A stretch of DNA of 64,000 nt from Halomonas faecis (GCF_010993975.1 NZ_JAACZO010000001.1:1-64000); one strand, 5' to 3'. Shown: positions 23,873-32,736, numbered from the stretch's first letter. Numbers and translations are program-made. Notes: generated from the letters alone by a model not told the origin.

Positions 23873-24469
23873 TTAGGAGCGCGTTTGGCTTGGGGGTCGT
23901 GTGGTTTGGGGAGACCCCAGCATGCGCGCCAGAGTGCCATCCTTGAGCCACAGACGATGGGCCAGCGCCATCGCCACATGGCCGGCGATCAGTCCCAACA
24001 GCAGCCAGGCAAGGGTGCTGTGCAGCAGGTCGGCAGGCGCTACCATCCAGGCGATATGGCGCTCCGCTTCCGGCAGCAGTTCCTTGCCATAGAAGACCAG
24101 GTGGTCGCCCCGCCCATATTGACGCAGGATGGCCATCACCGGAATCAGGGTCAACAGCACATAGAATGCCCGGTGCACGCAGCGAGCCAGCCAGCCGCCT
24201 AGTCCTGGCGGACGGGGTGGCCGGTGCTGACGCTGGCTCCATGCCCAGGCCATGCGTAGCAGGGTCGTCAGCAGCAGCATGACGCCCAGCGAGCCGTGGG
24301 GGCCGATCGTTGCCAAAAAGAGCGTGACGGCGTTCTCACCGAGCCCTTTCCAGGCCAGCAGCACGGCGAATAGCAGCGTCACTTGCGCTGCCGTCAGCCA
24401 GTGGAGGATTCGGCTGACGAGTCCGTAGCGATTTGCAGTGTCTCGCCAGCGATTCGCGGGGGAAGTCAT
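23873..24469 (-). CDS. Cytochrome b561-family protein
   Basis: The 198-residue protein has four membrane helices with the paired histidines of bacterial di-heme b561: RILHW near residue 22, GPHGSLGV near 57, LLHSTLAWLLLGLIAGHVAM near 150-168. It probably moves electrons from quinol in the inner membrane, a function often linked to superoxide scavenging or to TonB-independent iron reduction. A possible Fur-type box lies about 110 bases upstream (24580-24600). The first ATG, 24469, fits the usual N-terminus with RYGLVSRILHW. Confidence 0.88.
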   Translation of the reverse strand: MTSPANRWRDTANRYGLVSRILHWLTAAQVTLLFAVLLAWKGLGENAVTLFLATIGPHGSLGVMLLLTTLLRMAWAWSQRQHRPPRPPGLGGWLARCVHRAFYVLLTLIPVMAILRQYGRGDHLVFYGKELLPEAERHIAWMVAPADLLHSTLAWLLLGLIAGHVAMALAHRLWLKDGTLARMLGSPQTTRPPSQTRS

Positions 24470-24579
24470 CGTTCAAGGCTCCACGGAATGTTCAATCGTC
24501 AGCCTTGCCCAGGCGCCAGATGGCGAGCGTGTTCCGCCATGGCTGATGATTCATGCAGCGAGAATAAAATACTAGAGTA

Positions 24580-24600
24580 AGTAATAATTGTTATCAATGG
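24580..24600 (-). promoter_or_regulatory. Possible Fur box upstream of cytochrome b561
   Basis: The minus strand reads TTGATAACAATTATTAC, a partial match to the GATAAT-repeat Fur consensus in an AT-rich patch. It is weaker than the two Fur-type boxes near 34.9 and 36.9 kb. Confidence 0.35.
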
Positions 24601-24633
24601 TGGTGGCCTGAGGCGTCGGTCAACCTGGAGAGC

Positions 24634-24681
24634 CGACGCTTGATTGACCGTCATCCCTGGGGCATGGTCAATCAAGCGTCG
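24634..24681 (+). repeat. Long perfect inverted repeat in the 5'-nucleotidase leader
   Basis: CGACGCTTGATTGACC (24634-24649) and GGTCAATCAAGCGTCG (24666-24681) are perfectly complementary over 16 bases with a 16-base loop. It ends 27 bases before the ATG at 24709. Upstream GTCGG (24615-24619) could pair with CCGAC at 24633-24637 instead, an arrangement that would exclude the long hairpin. There is no T-run. Confidence 0.65.
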
Positions 24682-24708
24682 CCTTGTCATCGGCCGTGAG
24701 TGACGAGC

Positions 24709-25701
24709 ATGCCCTACGATCTCAGTGAACGCCTGGTCATTGGCCTGGCATCCAGCGCTCTCTTCGACCTGGCGGAGTCCGATCGGGTCTTCCGCGAACA
24801 GGGGGAGGCGTCTTATCGCATCTATCAGCGCGATAACGAAGACATCCCGCTCGCGACCGGCGTGGCCTTTCCGTTCATCAAGCGCTTGCTGTCATTGAAC
24901 GAGCTGAGCCCCGACGATCCCCCTATCGAGGTGGTGCTGCTCTCGCGCAACGATCCGGAAACCGGGCTGCGCGTCATGAAGTCGATCGAACACCATGAGT
25001 TGGGTATTACGCGGGCGATCTTCCTGCAGGGGCGCTATCCCCACCGTTTTATCCCGGCACTCAATATCAGCCTATTCCTGTCGGCCAATCGCCAGGACGT
25101 CGACCAGGCGATCCTGGCGGGGCATCCGGCGGGGCAGGTGCTGTCGTCGGGGGATCTCGATCTGACCGATGAGGAGGAGCTACGCATCGCTTTCGACTTC
25201 GACGGCGTGCTGGTCACCGATGAGTCGGAAACCATTTACCAGGAGCAGGGGATCGAAGCGTTTCGCGACTACGAGCGAACCCATGCCCAGGTACCGGCCG
25301 AAGCGGGCCTGCTGGCTATTTTCCTGCGTAAATTGGCCCGCATCCAGTCGCTGGAGAAGCAGCGCGAGGAGGAGACGCAAGGCCGCTATCGTCCCAGGGT
25401 CAGGGTCTCCATCGTGACCGCCCGCAATGCACCGGCTCATGAGCGGGTCATCCACACCATGCGCAGCTGGGGCGTGACCGTCAACGAGGCCTATTTCCTC
25501 GGCGGCATCGCCAAGGAACATGTGCTCGGCATCATCGAGCCGCACATCTTCTTCGACGACCAGGCGTCCCATCTCTCGGCCACCAGCGACATTCTGCCGT
25601 CGGTGCATGTACCTTTCGGGCAGCTCAATCAAGGTTTGAGCGTCGGCGAGAAGAGGCAAGGCCGACATCCTCACACATCGGGTGACGAGAATATTCCATG
25701 A
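24709..25701 (+). CDS. Cytosolic 5'-nucleotidase (NT5C1-like)
   Basis: The 330-residue protein matches the 5'-nucleotidase family PF06189. Landmarks are LVIGLASSALFDLAESDRVF at the start, VLLSRNDPETGLRVM, IAFDFDGVLVTDESE near residue 163 with the two catalytic aspartates, SIVTARNAPAHERVI, and HIFFDDQ with the late acidic residues. It dephosphorylates nucleoside monophosphates. ATG 24709 is chosen; GTG 24700 is also in frame. Its stop overlaps the next start (ATGA), so it is co-translated with the flavin reductase. The C-terminal motif VHVPFGQLNQ recurs as a relic at 37014. Confidence 0.9.
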   Translation: MPYDLSERLVIGLASSALFDLAESDRVFREQGEASYRIYQRDNEDIPLATGVAFPFIKRLLSLNELSPDDPPIEVVLLSRNDPETGLRVMKSIEHHELGITRAIFLQGRYPHRFIPALNISLFLSANRQDVDQAILAGHPAGQVLSSGDLDLTDEEELRIAFDFDGVLVTDESETIYQEQGIEAFRDYERTHAQVPAEAGLLAIFLRKLARIQSLEKQREEETQGRYRPRVRVSIVTARNAPAHERVIHTMRSWGVTVNEAYFLGGIAKEHVLGIIEPHIFFDDQASHLSATSDILPSVHVPFGQLNQGLSVGEKRQGRHPHTSGDENIP

Positions 25702-26351
25702 GCGATTACCTGCTGGAAGAAGATGGGCTCAGCCCGGGCAAGATCTACCGACTGCTCTCGGGCAGCGTGTGCCCGCGCCCCATCGCCTGGGTTTCCACCC
25801 TGGACGCCCGGGGCAACGCCAACCTGGCGCCGTTTTCGTTCTTCAACGTGGTGAGCGTCAACCCGCCGGTGCTGGGGTTCTCGCCGCTGCTCGACGGCGA
25901 CGCCAACCCCAAGGACACCATCCGCAACCTCGAGGAGGTCGGGGAGTGCGTGGTGCACATCGGCGGCGAAGGACTGGTGGCTGAGATGAACGCCACCAGC
26001 GCGGGGCTGGACCACGGCGAGGACGAGTTCGTTCACGTCGGGCTCGAGAAGGCGGCGATGGCCGGGGTCTCGGTGCCGCGGGTGGCGAGCGCGCCGGTGG
26101 CTTTCGGCTGCCGGCTGCGCGAGATCGTGCGCTTCGGCGACCGGCCGCTGGCCGGCAACCTGGTGCTCGCCGAGGTGGTGTCGATCCACGTCGACGACGC
26201 CCTGTGGGACGGCCGCCACGTCAGCGTCGAGGAGTTGCGGCCCATCGGGCGCATGGCCGGTAACGACTATGCACGCTGCACCGACCGTTTCGAGGTGGAA
26301 CGCCCCGAGTCGGGCAGTGCGATGAGCGGTCAGCGGCGCGGCGGTCGATGA
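25698..26351 (+). CDS. Flavin reductase-like (FMN-binding split barrel) protein
   Basis: The 217-residue protein shows the flavoredoxin-type pattern CPRPIAWVSTLDARGNANLA, PFSFFNVVSVNPP and KDTIRNL, as in PF01613. It should bind FMN and use NAD(P)H. It may serve a partner oxygenase or act alone. The start ATG 25698 lies inside the stop of the upstream 5'-nucleotidase gene. The physiological electron acceptor is unknown. Confidence 0.88.
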   Translation: MSDYLLEEDGLSPGKIYRLLSGSVCPRPIAWVSTLDARGNANLAPFSFFNVVSVNPPVLGFSPLLDGDANPKDTIRNLEEVGECVVHIGGEGLVAEMNATSAGLDHGEDEFVHVGLEKAAMAGVSVPRVASAPVAFGCRLREIVRFGDRPLAGNLVLAEVVSIHVDDALWDGRHVSVEELRPIGRMAGNDYARCTDRFEVERPESGSAMSGQRRGGR

Positions 26352-26367
26352 TGTCTGCTAGGTCATT

Positions 26368-26379
26368 AGACCATGGTCT
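26368..26379. promoter_or_regulatory. Perfect palindrome upstream of tctC
   Basis: AGACCATGGTCT is a 12-base perfect palindrome about 106 bases before the tctC start. It is a plausible operator. No cognate regulator is adjacent except the TctD response regulator at the far end of the locus. Confidence 0.3.
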
Positions 26380-26484
26380 GAGATTGGCAGTATGCAAGGT
26401 TGGTGACAGGTTGGGCCTCTAAGGTTCTCGCTGACAGGCACATCGGCCTGACAACGAAAGCGATAACATGAGGTGAGTCACGCC

Positions 26485-27483
26485 ATGATCGAACAATTTG
26501 CAAAACTCGGCGGAAAATCCCTGGCGGTCGGTGCCACGGCCATGCTGGCTTCGCTGGCCATGAGTGCACCGGCGGCGGCCGACTATCCCGACCGCCCGAT
26601 CGACCTGATCGTCGGCTTCGGTACCGGTGGCAGTGCCGACCGGATGACCCGTGCCATGTCCAACTACCTCTCCGAGGAGCTGGAAGTGCCGGTCCGGGTG
26701 ACCAACCGTCCCGGTGCGGGCACCCAGATTTCCGCGAACTACGTCCTGTCCCAGCCGGACGACGGCTATACCGTCTACGCCTCCACCTTCGCCCCTTACC
26801 TGACCAACACCATCCTGAATGGCGGGGCGGAGTACGAGATCGACGACTTCTCCTACATCAACCTGCAGTGGTTCGACCTGGATCTCATCGCCGCCAACGA
26901 GGACACCGGCTACGAGGATCTGCCGTCGTTGCTCGAGGCCATTCGCGAGAATCCCGGTGAGGTGCGCGCCTCGGTGGTGCAGGGCTCGGCCGGTCACATG
27001 ATGGTGCGTCTGCTGCTCGAGGAAGCCGGCATCCCGCAGGACAACCTCAATCTGGTGACCTACAACAGCGGTGGCGAAGCACGCTCCGCCGTGGCGGGCG
27101 GCCAGGTCGATTTCACCTCCATCAGCGCCCAGGGCAGCGAGGGCATTCGCGAATTCCTCACGCCGCTGGCCATCGTCAACGACGAGCGCATCGACCAGTG
27201 GGACGTGCCCACGGTGAACGAAGCGCTGGAACCGCTCGACCTGGAAGTGCCCGTTCTGCAGGGTTCCATGCGCGGCTTTGCCGTCACCGCCGAGACCGAG
27301 CGTCAGTATCCCGAGCGTTATGAGGTCCTCGCCGAGGCGGTTCAGAATGCGCTGGCCCGCAAGGACGTCCAGGAGCACCTCTCCTCCAATGACATCGGCG
27401 GCGTGTGGGTCGGTCCCGAGCGCTCCAACGAGCTGATGAAGACCAACTTCGAAGTCTTCAAGAAGTACGCCGACCTGCTCTGA
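26485..27483 (+). CDS. tctC: Tripartite tricarboxylate transporter substrate-binding protein (TctC/Bug)
   Basis: This periplasmic binding protein (332 residues) has a signal peptide ending near SAPAAAD and the Bug-family opening YPDRPIDLIVGFGTGGSAD. NRPGAGTQISANYVLSQPDG-like and VVQGSAGHMMVRLLLEEAG segments follow. It captures a carboxylate, whose identity cannot be read, and delivers it to TctAB. ATG 26485 is preferred over GTG 26473, because GAGG at 26470-26473 would overlap the GTG. A strong hairpin after its stop probably gives it higher mRNA levels than tctBA. Confidence 0.93.
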   Translation: MIEQFAKLGGKSLAVGATAMLASLAMSAPAAADYPDRPIDLIVGFGTGGSADRMTRAMSNYLSEELEVPVRVTNRPGAGTQISANYVLSQPDDGYTVYASTFAPYLTNTILNGGAEYEIDDFSYINLQWFDLDLIAANEDTGYEDLPSLLEAIRENPGEVRASVVQGSAGHMMVRLLLEEAGIPQDNLNLVTYNSGGEARSAVAGGQVDFTSISAQGSEGIREFLTPLAIVNDERIDQWDVPTVNEALEPLDLEVPVLQGSMRGFAVTAETERQYPERYEVLAEAVQNALARKDVQEHLSSNDIGGVWVGPERSNELMKTNFEVFKKYADLL

Positions 27484-27502
27484 GCGAACCCTTCAGCGAA
27501 GT

Positions 27503-27534
27503 GCGGCCCCGGTACCGTCGTGTACCGGGGCCGC
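27503..27534 (+). promoter_or_regulatory. Intercistronic hairpin between tctC and tctB
   Basis: GCGGCCCCGGTAC and GTACCGGGGCCGC pair perfectly over 13 bases around a 6-base loop. No T-run follows. Such hairpins after binding-protein genes commonly block 3' exonucleases or partly terminate transcription, raising binding protein over permease. Confidence 0.75.
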
Positions 27535-27547
27535 CTGGAGTCGTCCC

Positions 27548-28003
27548 ATGTCTGCCAAGAAACGCGACTATGGGGATCTCGCGATCCTCATGGCCCTGGC
27601 GGTGTTCACCCTGTGGTACCTGCTGGATGCCATCCGAGTCTCCTCGACCGTTCAGAATCTGTTGCTCATTCTGCCGCTCTCCCTCGTGGTGCTGGCGATC
27701 GTGGCCCTCGAGGTGGTGCTGCGCGTGAAGCGGGGAACCCTGCTCCAGCGACTGGAGGAAGAGGCCGAACCGCTGCATCGGACTCTGCCCGTGGTGGGCC
27801 TGTTCGCCGCCTATGTCATCTCCCTGGAAACGATCGGTTTCGACGTGGCCACGGTGCTGTTCGTCGCGGCCTTTCTGGTGCTGAAGGGCGAGCGCAAGTG
27901 GCCGCTTCTGGCGGGCTACAGCCTGGCGTTCGGCTTCGGCGTGGCGTTCTTCTTCGCCCAGATGCTGCCGTATCCCATGCACATGCTGATCCTTCAGGGC
28001 TGA
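27548..28003 (+). CDS. tctB: Tripartite tricarboxylate transporter small membrane subunit (TctB)
   Basis: The 151-residue protein has four predicted membrane helices and the TctB-type second half LPVVGLFAAYVISLETIGFD then VATVLFVAAFLVLKGER. It is the small, poorly conserved membrane subunit that works with TctA and TctC. It sits between tctC and tctA with 13 bases to tctA, where GAGGGG provides the ribosome-binding site. Confidence 0.9.
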   Translation: MSAKKRDYGDLAILMALAVFTLWYLLDAIRVSSTVQNLLLILPLSLVVLAIVALEVVLRVKRGTLLQRLEEEAEPLHRTLPVVGLFAAYVISLETIGFDVATVLFVAAFLVLKGERKWPLLAGYSLAFGFGVAFFFAQMLPYPMHMLILQG

Positions 28004-28016
28004 GGAGGGGAACACC

Positions 28017-29525
28017 ATGATCGATCTTGCCGCCGTAGAGCAGGCGATGGCCCTGCTGTTCTCGAGTTTCTCGCCCTGGATGGTGGTCGTGCCGGGTATC
28101 GTCATCGGGTTGGTGTTCGGCGCGACGCCGGGGCTGCAGATTTCCATGTCGATGGCCATCTTCCTGCCGATGACCCTCTACATGGATTTCGTGCAGGCGA
28201 TGCTCTTCTTGACCGCCATCTTCACCGGGGGCTCGTTCGGTAGCGGCATCCCCGCCATTCTGATGAACATTCCCGGTACGTCGTCGGCGATCGCCACGGC
28301 GTTCGACGGCTATCCCATGGCCCGCCAGGGGCGACACAACCAGGCGCTCGGCGTGGCGCTGGTATCGTCGGTGCTGGGCGTCCTGATGGGGTATCTGATC
28401 CTGTTCGTGATGATCCAGCCGCTGTCGTTCATGGTCCTGAAGCTGGGGCCGGCGGAAATGTTCGCGGTCATCCTGTGGGGCATGACGCTGATCGCCAGCC
28501 TCCGGGGCGAACAGGTCTTGAAGGGGTTGATGGCCGGTTTCGTCGGGCTGCTGGTGGGTACCATCGGCTTCAACGAGCTGGGCATGGCGCGCGGCACCAT
28601 GGGGCAGGCCTACCTGCTCGACGGCGTGCCGGTGATCCCGGCGATGATGGGGATGTTCGCCGCTTCGGAGCTCTTCAAGCTGGCCAACAAGGGCTTCATC
28701 GTCGAATCCGAAGCGGCGCGAAAGGTGAAGATCTCGGAGATCTTCCAGGGCTTCAAGATGGCCGTCAGCTATCCCTGGGTGCTGATCCGAGGGGGACTGA
28801 TCGGCGTCTTCGTGGGTGCCGTGCCGGGCGTGGGGTCGTCGGTTTCCAACCTGCTCTCCTATGTCGAAACCCAGCGCCGCGACGAGGATCCCGACTCGTT
28901 CGGCAAGGGCAACCCCAAGGGCGTCGTCGCCTCGGAGTCGGCCAACAGCACCTCCGAGGCCGGCTCCATGGCGACCCTGCTGGCCCTGGGCATTCCCGGC
29001 GGCGGGGCCACGGCGGTGATGCTGGCGGCCTTCGCCATGCACAACATCACCGGGGGGCCGCAGTTCATCCGCCAGCAGACCGATGTGGTCTATGCCATCA
29101 TCTTCGCCAACTTCGCCCAGGTCTTCCTGCTGGTCGTCATCGGGCTGCTGTTCATCCCGCTGCTCGCCAACATCGTCAAGGTACCGATGCGTTACCTGAT
29201 CCCCTCGGTGCTGGTGCTGGCGGTGATGGGCTCCTTCGGGTTGACCGGCAACATGACGGGGCCGGCCACGGTGCTGGTGTTCTCGGTGGTGGGCTGGCTG
29301 TTTCGTCACTACGGCTATTCGGTGCCGGCGATGGTGATCGGCATGCTGTTGGGGGCTATGGCGGAGAAGTCGCTGCTGCACTCCTATCAGATCAGCGGCG
29401 GCGACATCGCCTACGTGCTGGAGCGCCCCATGACGCTGGTCATCCTGGTGCTGCTGGTGCTGTCGCTGTTCGGTCAGCGCCTGGCCAAACGGATCACGCG
29501 CCGTCAGCCGCGGGCGAGCGCCTGA
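28017..29525 (+). CDS. tctA: Tripartite tricarboxylate transporter large permease (TctA)
   Basis: The 502-residue protein has about twelve helices and the family signature GLVFGATPGLQISMSMAIFL, followed by GGSFGSGIPAILMNIPGT. A second, related motif is GVFVGAVPGVGSSVSNLLSY with ALGIPGGGATAVMLAAF. It is the ion-coupled permease of the tctCBA importer. Length is typical. The next gene starts three bases after its stop, so all four genes form one transcript. Confidence 0.95.
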   Translation: MIDLAAVEQAMALLFSSFSPWMVVVPGIVIGLVFGATPGLQISMSMAIFLPMTLYMDFVQAMLFLTAIFTGGSFGSGIPAILMNIPGTSSAIATAFDGYPMARQGRHNQALGVALVSSVLGVLMGYLILFVMIQPLSFMVLKLGPAEMFAVILWGMTLIASLRGEQVLKGLMAGFVGLLVGTIGFNELGMARGTMGQAYLLDGVPVIPAMMGMFAASELFKLANKGFIVESEAARKVKISEIFQGFKMAVSYPWVLIRGGLIGVFVGAVPGVGSSVSNLLSYVETQRRDEDPDSFGKGNPKGVVASESANSTSEAGSMATLLALGIPGGGATAVMLAAFAMHNITGGPQFIRQQTDVVYAIIFANFAQVFLLVVIGLLFIPLLANIVKVPMRYLIPSVLVLAVMGSFGLTGNMTGPATVLVFSVVGWLFRHYGYSVPAMVIGMLLGAMAEKSLLHSYQISGGDIAYVLERPMTLVILVLLVLSLFGQRLAKRITRRQPRASA

Positions 29526-29528
29526 CCG

Positions 29529-30557
29529 GTGGGGCAGCGTTCCGTCGTCACGCTGGCCATCGGTGTGGTGGGGGGCGGCATCGCCACCTTGGCGTCGTTG
29601 CCCCTCGCCTGGATGCTGGGGCCGCTGTTCATGGTGTTGGCCGCCTCACTGTGGGGCGTGAAAACGGGGGTCGACAAACGGCTGCACCGCAGTTCCATCG
29701 CCATGCTCGGCCTGTTCATCGGCAATCGCATCGACCTCTCCGAACTGTGGCATCTGGTGGAGTGGTACCCGAGCGTACTGGCCATGCTGGTCTACATGGT
29801 GCTGATGCTGCTCGGTGGCACCTGGCTGTTCTCGCGCAGCGGCATGAGTCGCCTGAGCGCGGTGTTCTGTTCCTTCCCGGGAAGCATGAACGGAGCCGTG
29901 GTGCTGGCCGAGCGCCTGGGGACGGACATTCGCTGGATCGCCATCACCCACGCCATGCGTTTGGTGATGGTGGTGGCCTCGGCGGCCTTGCTCGCCAGTC
30001 ACATGGCGGGCGACATCGTCGTGGGGCAAGGCAATGGCGCCTCGTGGCGGGATCTCTCGCTATTGGTACTGGCGCCCGCCTGCTGGTGGCTGGGGAAGCT
30101 CCTGCGTCTGCCGATTCCCGAGTTCCTGGGGCCCATTCTGGTCGGGGCGGCCATGTCGAGCCTGGGCCATGGCGTGGTCATGCCCGATATCGTGCTGATC
30201 CTGACCTTCCTGGTTCTGGGCAGCTCGGTGGGGTCGCGCTTTGCCAATACGACCTGGTCGCGAATCGTCAGCGTGGGGCGTTACGGCGTGCTGTTCGGCG
30301 CCTATGCGGTGACGATGGCGGTGGCGTTCGCCTGGTCGATCGGCACCTTCACGGATCTCACGTTCACGGCAGCCTTGCTGGCTCTGCTGCCGGGCGGGGT
30401 GGGCGAGATGGCGGTCATCGCCGTGGCTCTGGACATCGACCCCGTCTATGTGGTCTCGCATCACGTGCTGAGGCTGCTTCTGCTGATCCTGATGGGGCCC
30501 CTGATCATCTCCCTGGGGCAGCGGATCAGCCAGCGGCCGGGGCCGTCGGAAAGGTGA
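29529..30557 (+). CDS. AbrB-family membrane protein
   Basis: The 342-residue protein has about ten helices arranged as two similar halves (SLPLAWMLGPLFMVLAASLW and LPIPEFLGPILVGAAMSSLG). This is the PF05145 AbrB/putative ammonia-monooxygenase group of transporters of unknown substrate. It starts with GTG 29529 just after tctA. Its 3' end overlaps the convergent tctE gene by 32 bases. The frequent link of this family with tct loci suggests a role in the same solute pathway (inference). Confidence 0.85.
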   Translation: MGQRSVVTLAIGVVGGGIATLASLPLAWMLGPLFMVLAASLWGVKTGVDKRLHRSSIAMLGLFIGNRIDLSELWHLVEWYPSVLAMLVYMVLMLLGGTWLFSRSGMSRLSAVFCSFPGSMNGAVVLAERLGTDIRWIAITHAMRLVMVVASAALLASHMAGDIVVGQGNGASWRDLSLLVLAPACWWLGKLLRLPIPEFLGPILVGAAMSSLGHGVVMPDIVLILTFLVLGSSVGSRFANTTWSRIVSVGRYGVLFGAYAVTMAVAFAWSIGTFTDLTFTAALLALLPGGVGEMAVIAVALDIDPVYVVSHHVLRLLLLILMGPLIISLGQRISQRPGPSER

Positions 30558-31908
30558 CCGTGACCGCCAGTCCCTTGCCCGGCGGGCTGGCGAGTTCCAG
30601 AGTGGCGCCATGGGCTCTGGCGACCTCGTCGACGATGGCCAGACCCAGGCCGCTGCCCGGCGTTTCGGGACTGGCGCGGTAGAAGCGCTCGGTGAGGTGC
30701 TGCAGCTCATCGGGCGAGACGCCCACCCCGTCGTCGCTGACCCGCAGGGCGGGCTTGCCGTCACGATGGAGCGCCGCCACGTGGATGGTGCCGCGATAGG
30801 GCTGACCGCCGCCGGCGTGCTGGCTGGCGTTCTCGATCAGGTTCTGGATCAGCCAGCGCAGCATGATGGCATCGGCCATGACGCGGCTACCGCTGTCGTT
30901 GTCGTGGAATTCGAGTTCCTGGCCGCGTTGGTAGATGCGCGCGATCGCCTCGGTGCAGGCGTCACGGCAGACCTCGCCGAGGTCCACCGGGGCCAGTGAA
31001 GCGGTGTCCACCAGTTCGTGACGGGTCTTGGCGAGGGTGAGCAACTGCTGCACCGTGTAGCCGGCGCCTTCGGCGATGCGCTCGATTTCTTGCAGGTTGC
31101 GGCGTGCCGCGGCGTCTTCGCACTGCCGGCCGGTGAGTTCGGCGAGCGCTCGAATCTCGGAGACGGGGGTGCGGAGCTGGTGGGAAACGTCGGCGTTGAA
31201 CTGCTGGGTGTTGTGGATGCTCTGGCGCATTCGGGCCATCAGGCCGTTGATGCTGGCCACCAGCGCCGAGACTTCGCGGGGAACCGCGGCCTCGATGGGC
31301 TCCAGGTCGTTGGGTGAGCGCCGCCGCAGCGAGCGGCTGATCGCCTTGAGGGGAGCCAGGCCCTGATAGATGGCGAGCAGGGCGATGCTCACCGCGATCA
31401 GTCCTCCGGCCGCCACCAGGCCCGACAGCGTCAGCAGGAAGTCGTTGATCAGATCCTGACGCGTTTCGGTCGATTCCGCGACGATCACCTCGATGGTGCT
31501 GCGCTGGGTCGAGCGCTGAACGGGAAAGGTGATGGCCACGGCGCGCAAGGCGTTGCCGGCGTAGCGGGTATCGTAGAAGACCGGCTCCTCCACTGGCGTT
31601 GGTGGGCCTTCCAGGCCTTGGAAGCCGGCCAGCATCTTGCCCTGGGCATCCCGTATTCGGTAGAAGATCTTGCCTTCGCCGCGGCTGCCCAGGGTACTGA
31701 TGCTGAAGTAGTGGGTGTTGATGCGCAGCTCGCCATCGACGGAGTAGACCCGCCTCTCGACGCGCTCGGCGGCGTTGAGCAGCATGGCATCGAAAGTGCT
31801 GTTGATCTGCCGGGAGAGCAGCAGGTTGCCCACGATGAGCGCGGCAACGCCGAGCAGCACGAACGGCAGGCCGATCCAGACCAGCAGGCGGGTGCGAATG
31901 GAGATCAT
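30526..31908 (-). CDS. tctE: Sensor histidine kinase, TctE-like
   Basis: The 460-residue inner-membrane kinase has helices at residues about 10-30 and 160-185 flanking a periplasmic TctE-type sensor domain. A HAMP-like linker (LAPLKAISRSLRRRSPNDL) follows. The H box is ADVSHQLRTPVSEIRALAEL near residue 245, and the ATP-binding N and G boxes are NLIENASQHA and DDGVGV...GSGLGLAIVDEV. With the adjacent response regulator it should induce tctCBA in response to the transported carboxylate. tctD lies ten bases upstream in the same operon. Confidence 0.93.
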   Translation of the reverse strand: MISIRTRLLVWIGLPFVLLGVAALIVGNLLLSRQINSTFDAMLLNAAERVERRVYSVDGELRINTHYFSISTLGSRGEGKIFYRIRDAQGKMLAGFQGLEGPPTPVEEPVFYDTRYAGNALRAVAITFPVQRSTQRSTIEVIVAESTETRQDLINDFLLTLSGLVAAGGLIAVSIALLAIYQGLAPLKAISRSLRRRSPNDLEPIEAAVPREVSALVASINGLMARMRQSIHNTQQFNADVSHQLRTPVSEIRALAELTGRQCEDAAARRNLQEIERIAEGAGYTVQQLLTLAKTRHELVDTASLAPVDLGEVCRDACTEAIARIYQRGQELEFHDNDSGSRVMADAIMLRWLIQNLIENASQHAGGGQPYRGTIHVAALHRDGKPALRVSDDGVGVSPDELQHLTERFYRASPETPGSGLGLAIVDEVARAHGATLELASPPGKGLAVTVTFPTAPAAG

Positions 31909-31917
31909 GGCGCGCCC

Positions 31918-32577
31918 CTACCCATCGAGCAGGTAGCCGAGGCCGCGCACCGTCTTCAGTGCGGCATGGGTGCCGAGCTTCTTGCGCAGGCGCGAGACGT
32001 AGGTCTCGACGGCACTGTGGGTGATGGGGTCGTCGAGGCTGGAGAGGCGGTCGATGATCTGTTCCTTGCTGACCAGACGCCCCTGATTGATCATCAGGTA
32101 TTCCAGCACTTCGCGCTCGCGGCGATGCAGGATGACCGGCTCGCCATTGACCAGCAGCTCGTGGCTGTCGGGCCGAAGTTCCAGCGCGCCGCATTTCAGG
32201 CTCTCGTTGCCGGCTTGCCTGGCGCGCCGCACCAGTGCCTTGGCGCGGGCCGCCACTTCGACCAGAGAGAACGGCTTGCACAGGTAATCGTCGGCGCCGA
32301 CCTCGAGGCCGTGTACGCGCTGATCGAGGTCGTCGCGCGCGGAGATGATCAGAACCGGGGTGTGGTCCTGCCGGCCGCGCAGGCGGCGCAGCAGGTGGAT
32401 GCCGTCGACCTTGGGCAGGCCGAGGTCGAGCAGCACCAGGTCGAAATTGGAGCCCTTGAGCAGGTGCTCCGCCGACTCGCCGTCGCTGCAGGCATCGACC
32501 TGAAAGCCCGACTCTTCCAGGAAGGAGGAGATCGAGCGGGCGAGGTTGAGATTGTCTTCGACGACGAGCACTTTCAT
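31918..32577 (-). CDS. tctD: Two-component response regulator, TctD-like (OmpR family)
   Basis: The 219-residue protein has a receiver domain (VVEDNLNLARSISSFLEESG, phospho-acceptor D in LVLLDLGLPKVDG near residue 51, and a conserved K in DDYLCKPFSL). It is followed by an OmpR-type winged helix with REREVLEYLMINQGRLVSKE, VETYVSRLRKKL and VRGLGYLLDG. It pairs with TctE. The genes it most likely controls are the convergent tctCBA-abrB operon. Confidence 0.95.
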   Translation of the reverse strand: MKVLVVEDNLNLARSISSFLEESGFQVDACSDGESAEHLLKGSNFDLVLLDLGLPKVDGIHLLRRLRGRQDHTPVLIISARDDLDQRVHGLEVGADDYLCKPFSLVEVAARAKALVRRARQAGNESLKCGALELRPDSHELLVNGEPVILHRREREVLEYLMINQGRLVSKEQIIDRLSSLDDPITHSAVETYVSRLRKKLGTHAALKTVRGLGYLLDG

Positions 32578-32622
32578 GGCGGTATGTTATCACTTTCGGC
32601 GCTGGGGCCGTGGCCGAGCGAC

Positions 32623-32736
32623 TCAGCCGGCCAGGTTCTTCACTGGGCGGCCGTCGAGAAAAGCCAGCAGGTTGTCGAAGGCGTCCAGGGTTCGGACGCA
32701 GTCCTGACAGTCGTCGGGGATCACGATCTTCATCAT
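32623..32736 (-). pseudogene. Internally deleted D-2-hydroxyacid dehydrogenase relic (37 codons)
   Basis: A well-formed small frame starts at ATG 32736 after AAGGAGC and ends at TGA 32623. Its first 20 residues, MMKIVIPDDCQDCVRTLDAF, match the usual N-terminus of SerA-like D-2-hydroxyacid dehydrogenases. The remaining residues, DNLLAFLDGRPVKNLAG, match their usual C-terminus (..NLLAFLDGRPV..). The roughly 280 residues between them, including the NAD-binding domain, are gone without loss of frame. It may still be translated as a short peptide. Confidence 0.6.

Noticed and set aside
27816..29381. 521-codon minus-strand frame opposite tctA
   Set aside because: His/Arg/Gln-rich composition without any motif. 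It is an antisense shadow of the clear TctB and TctA genes.
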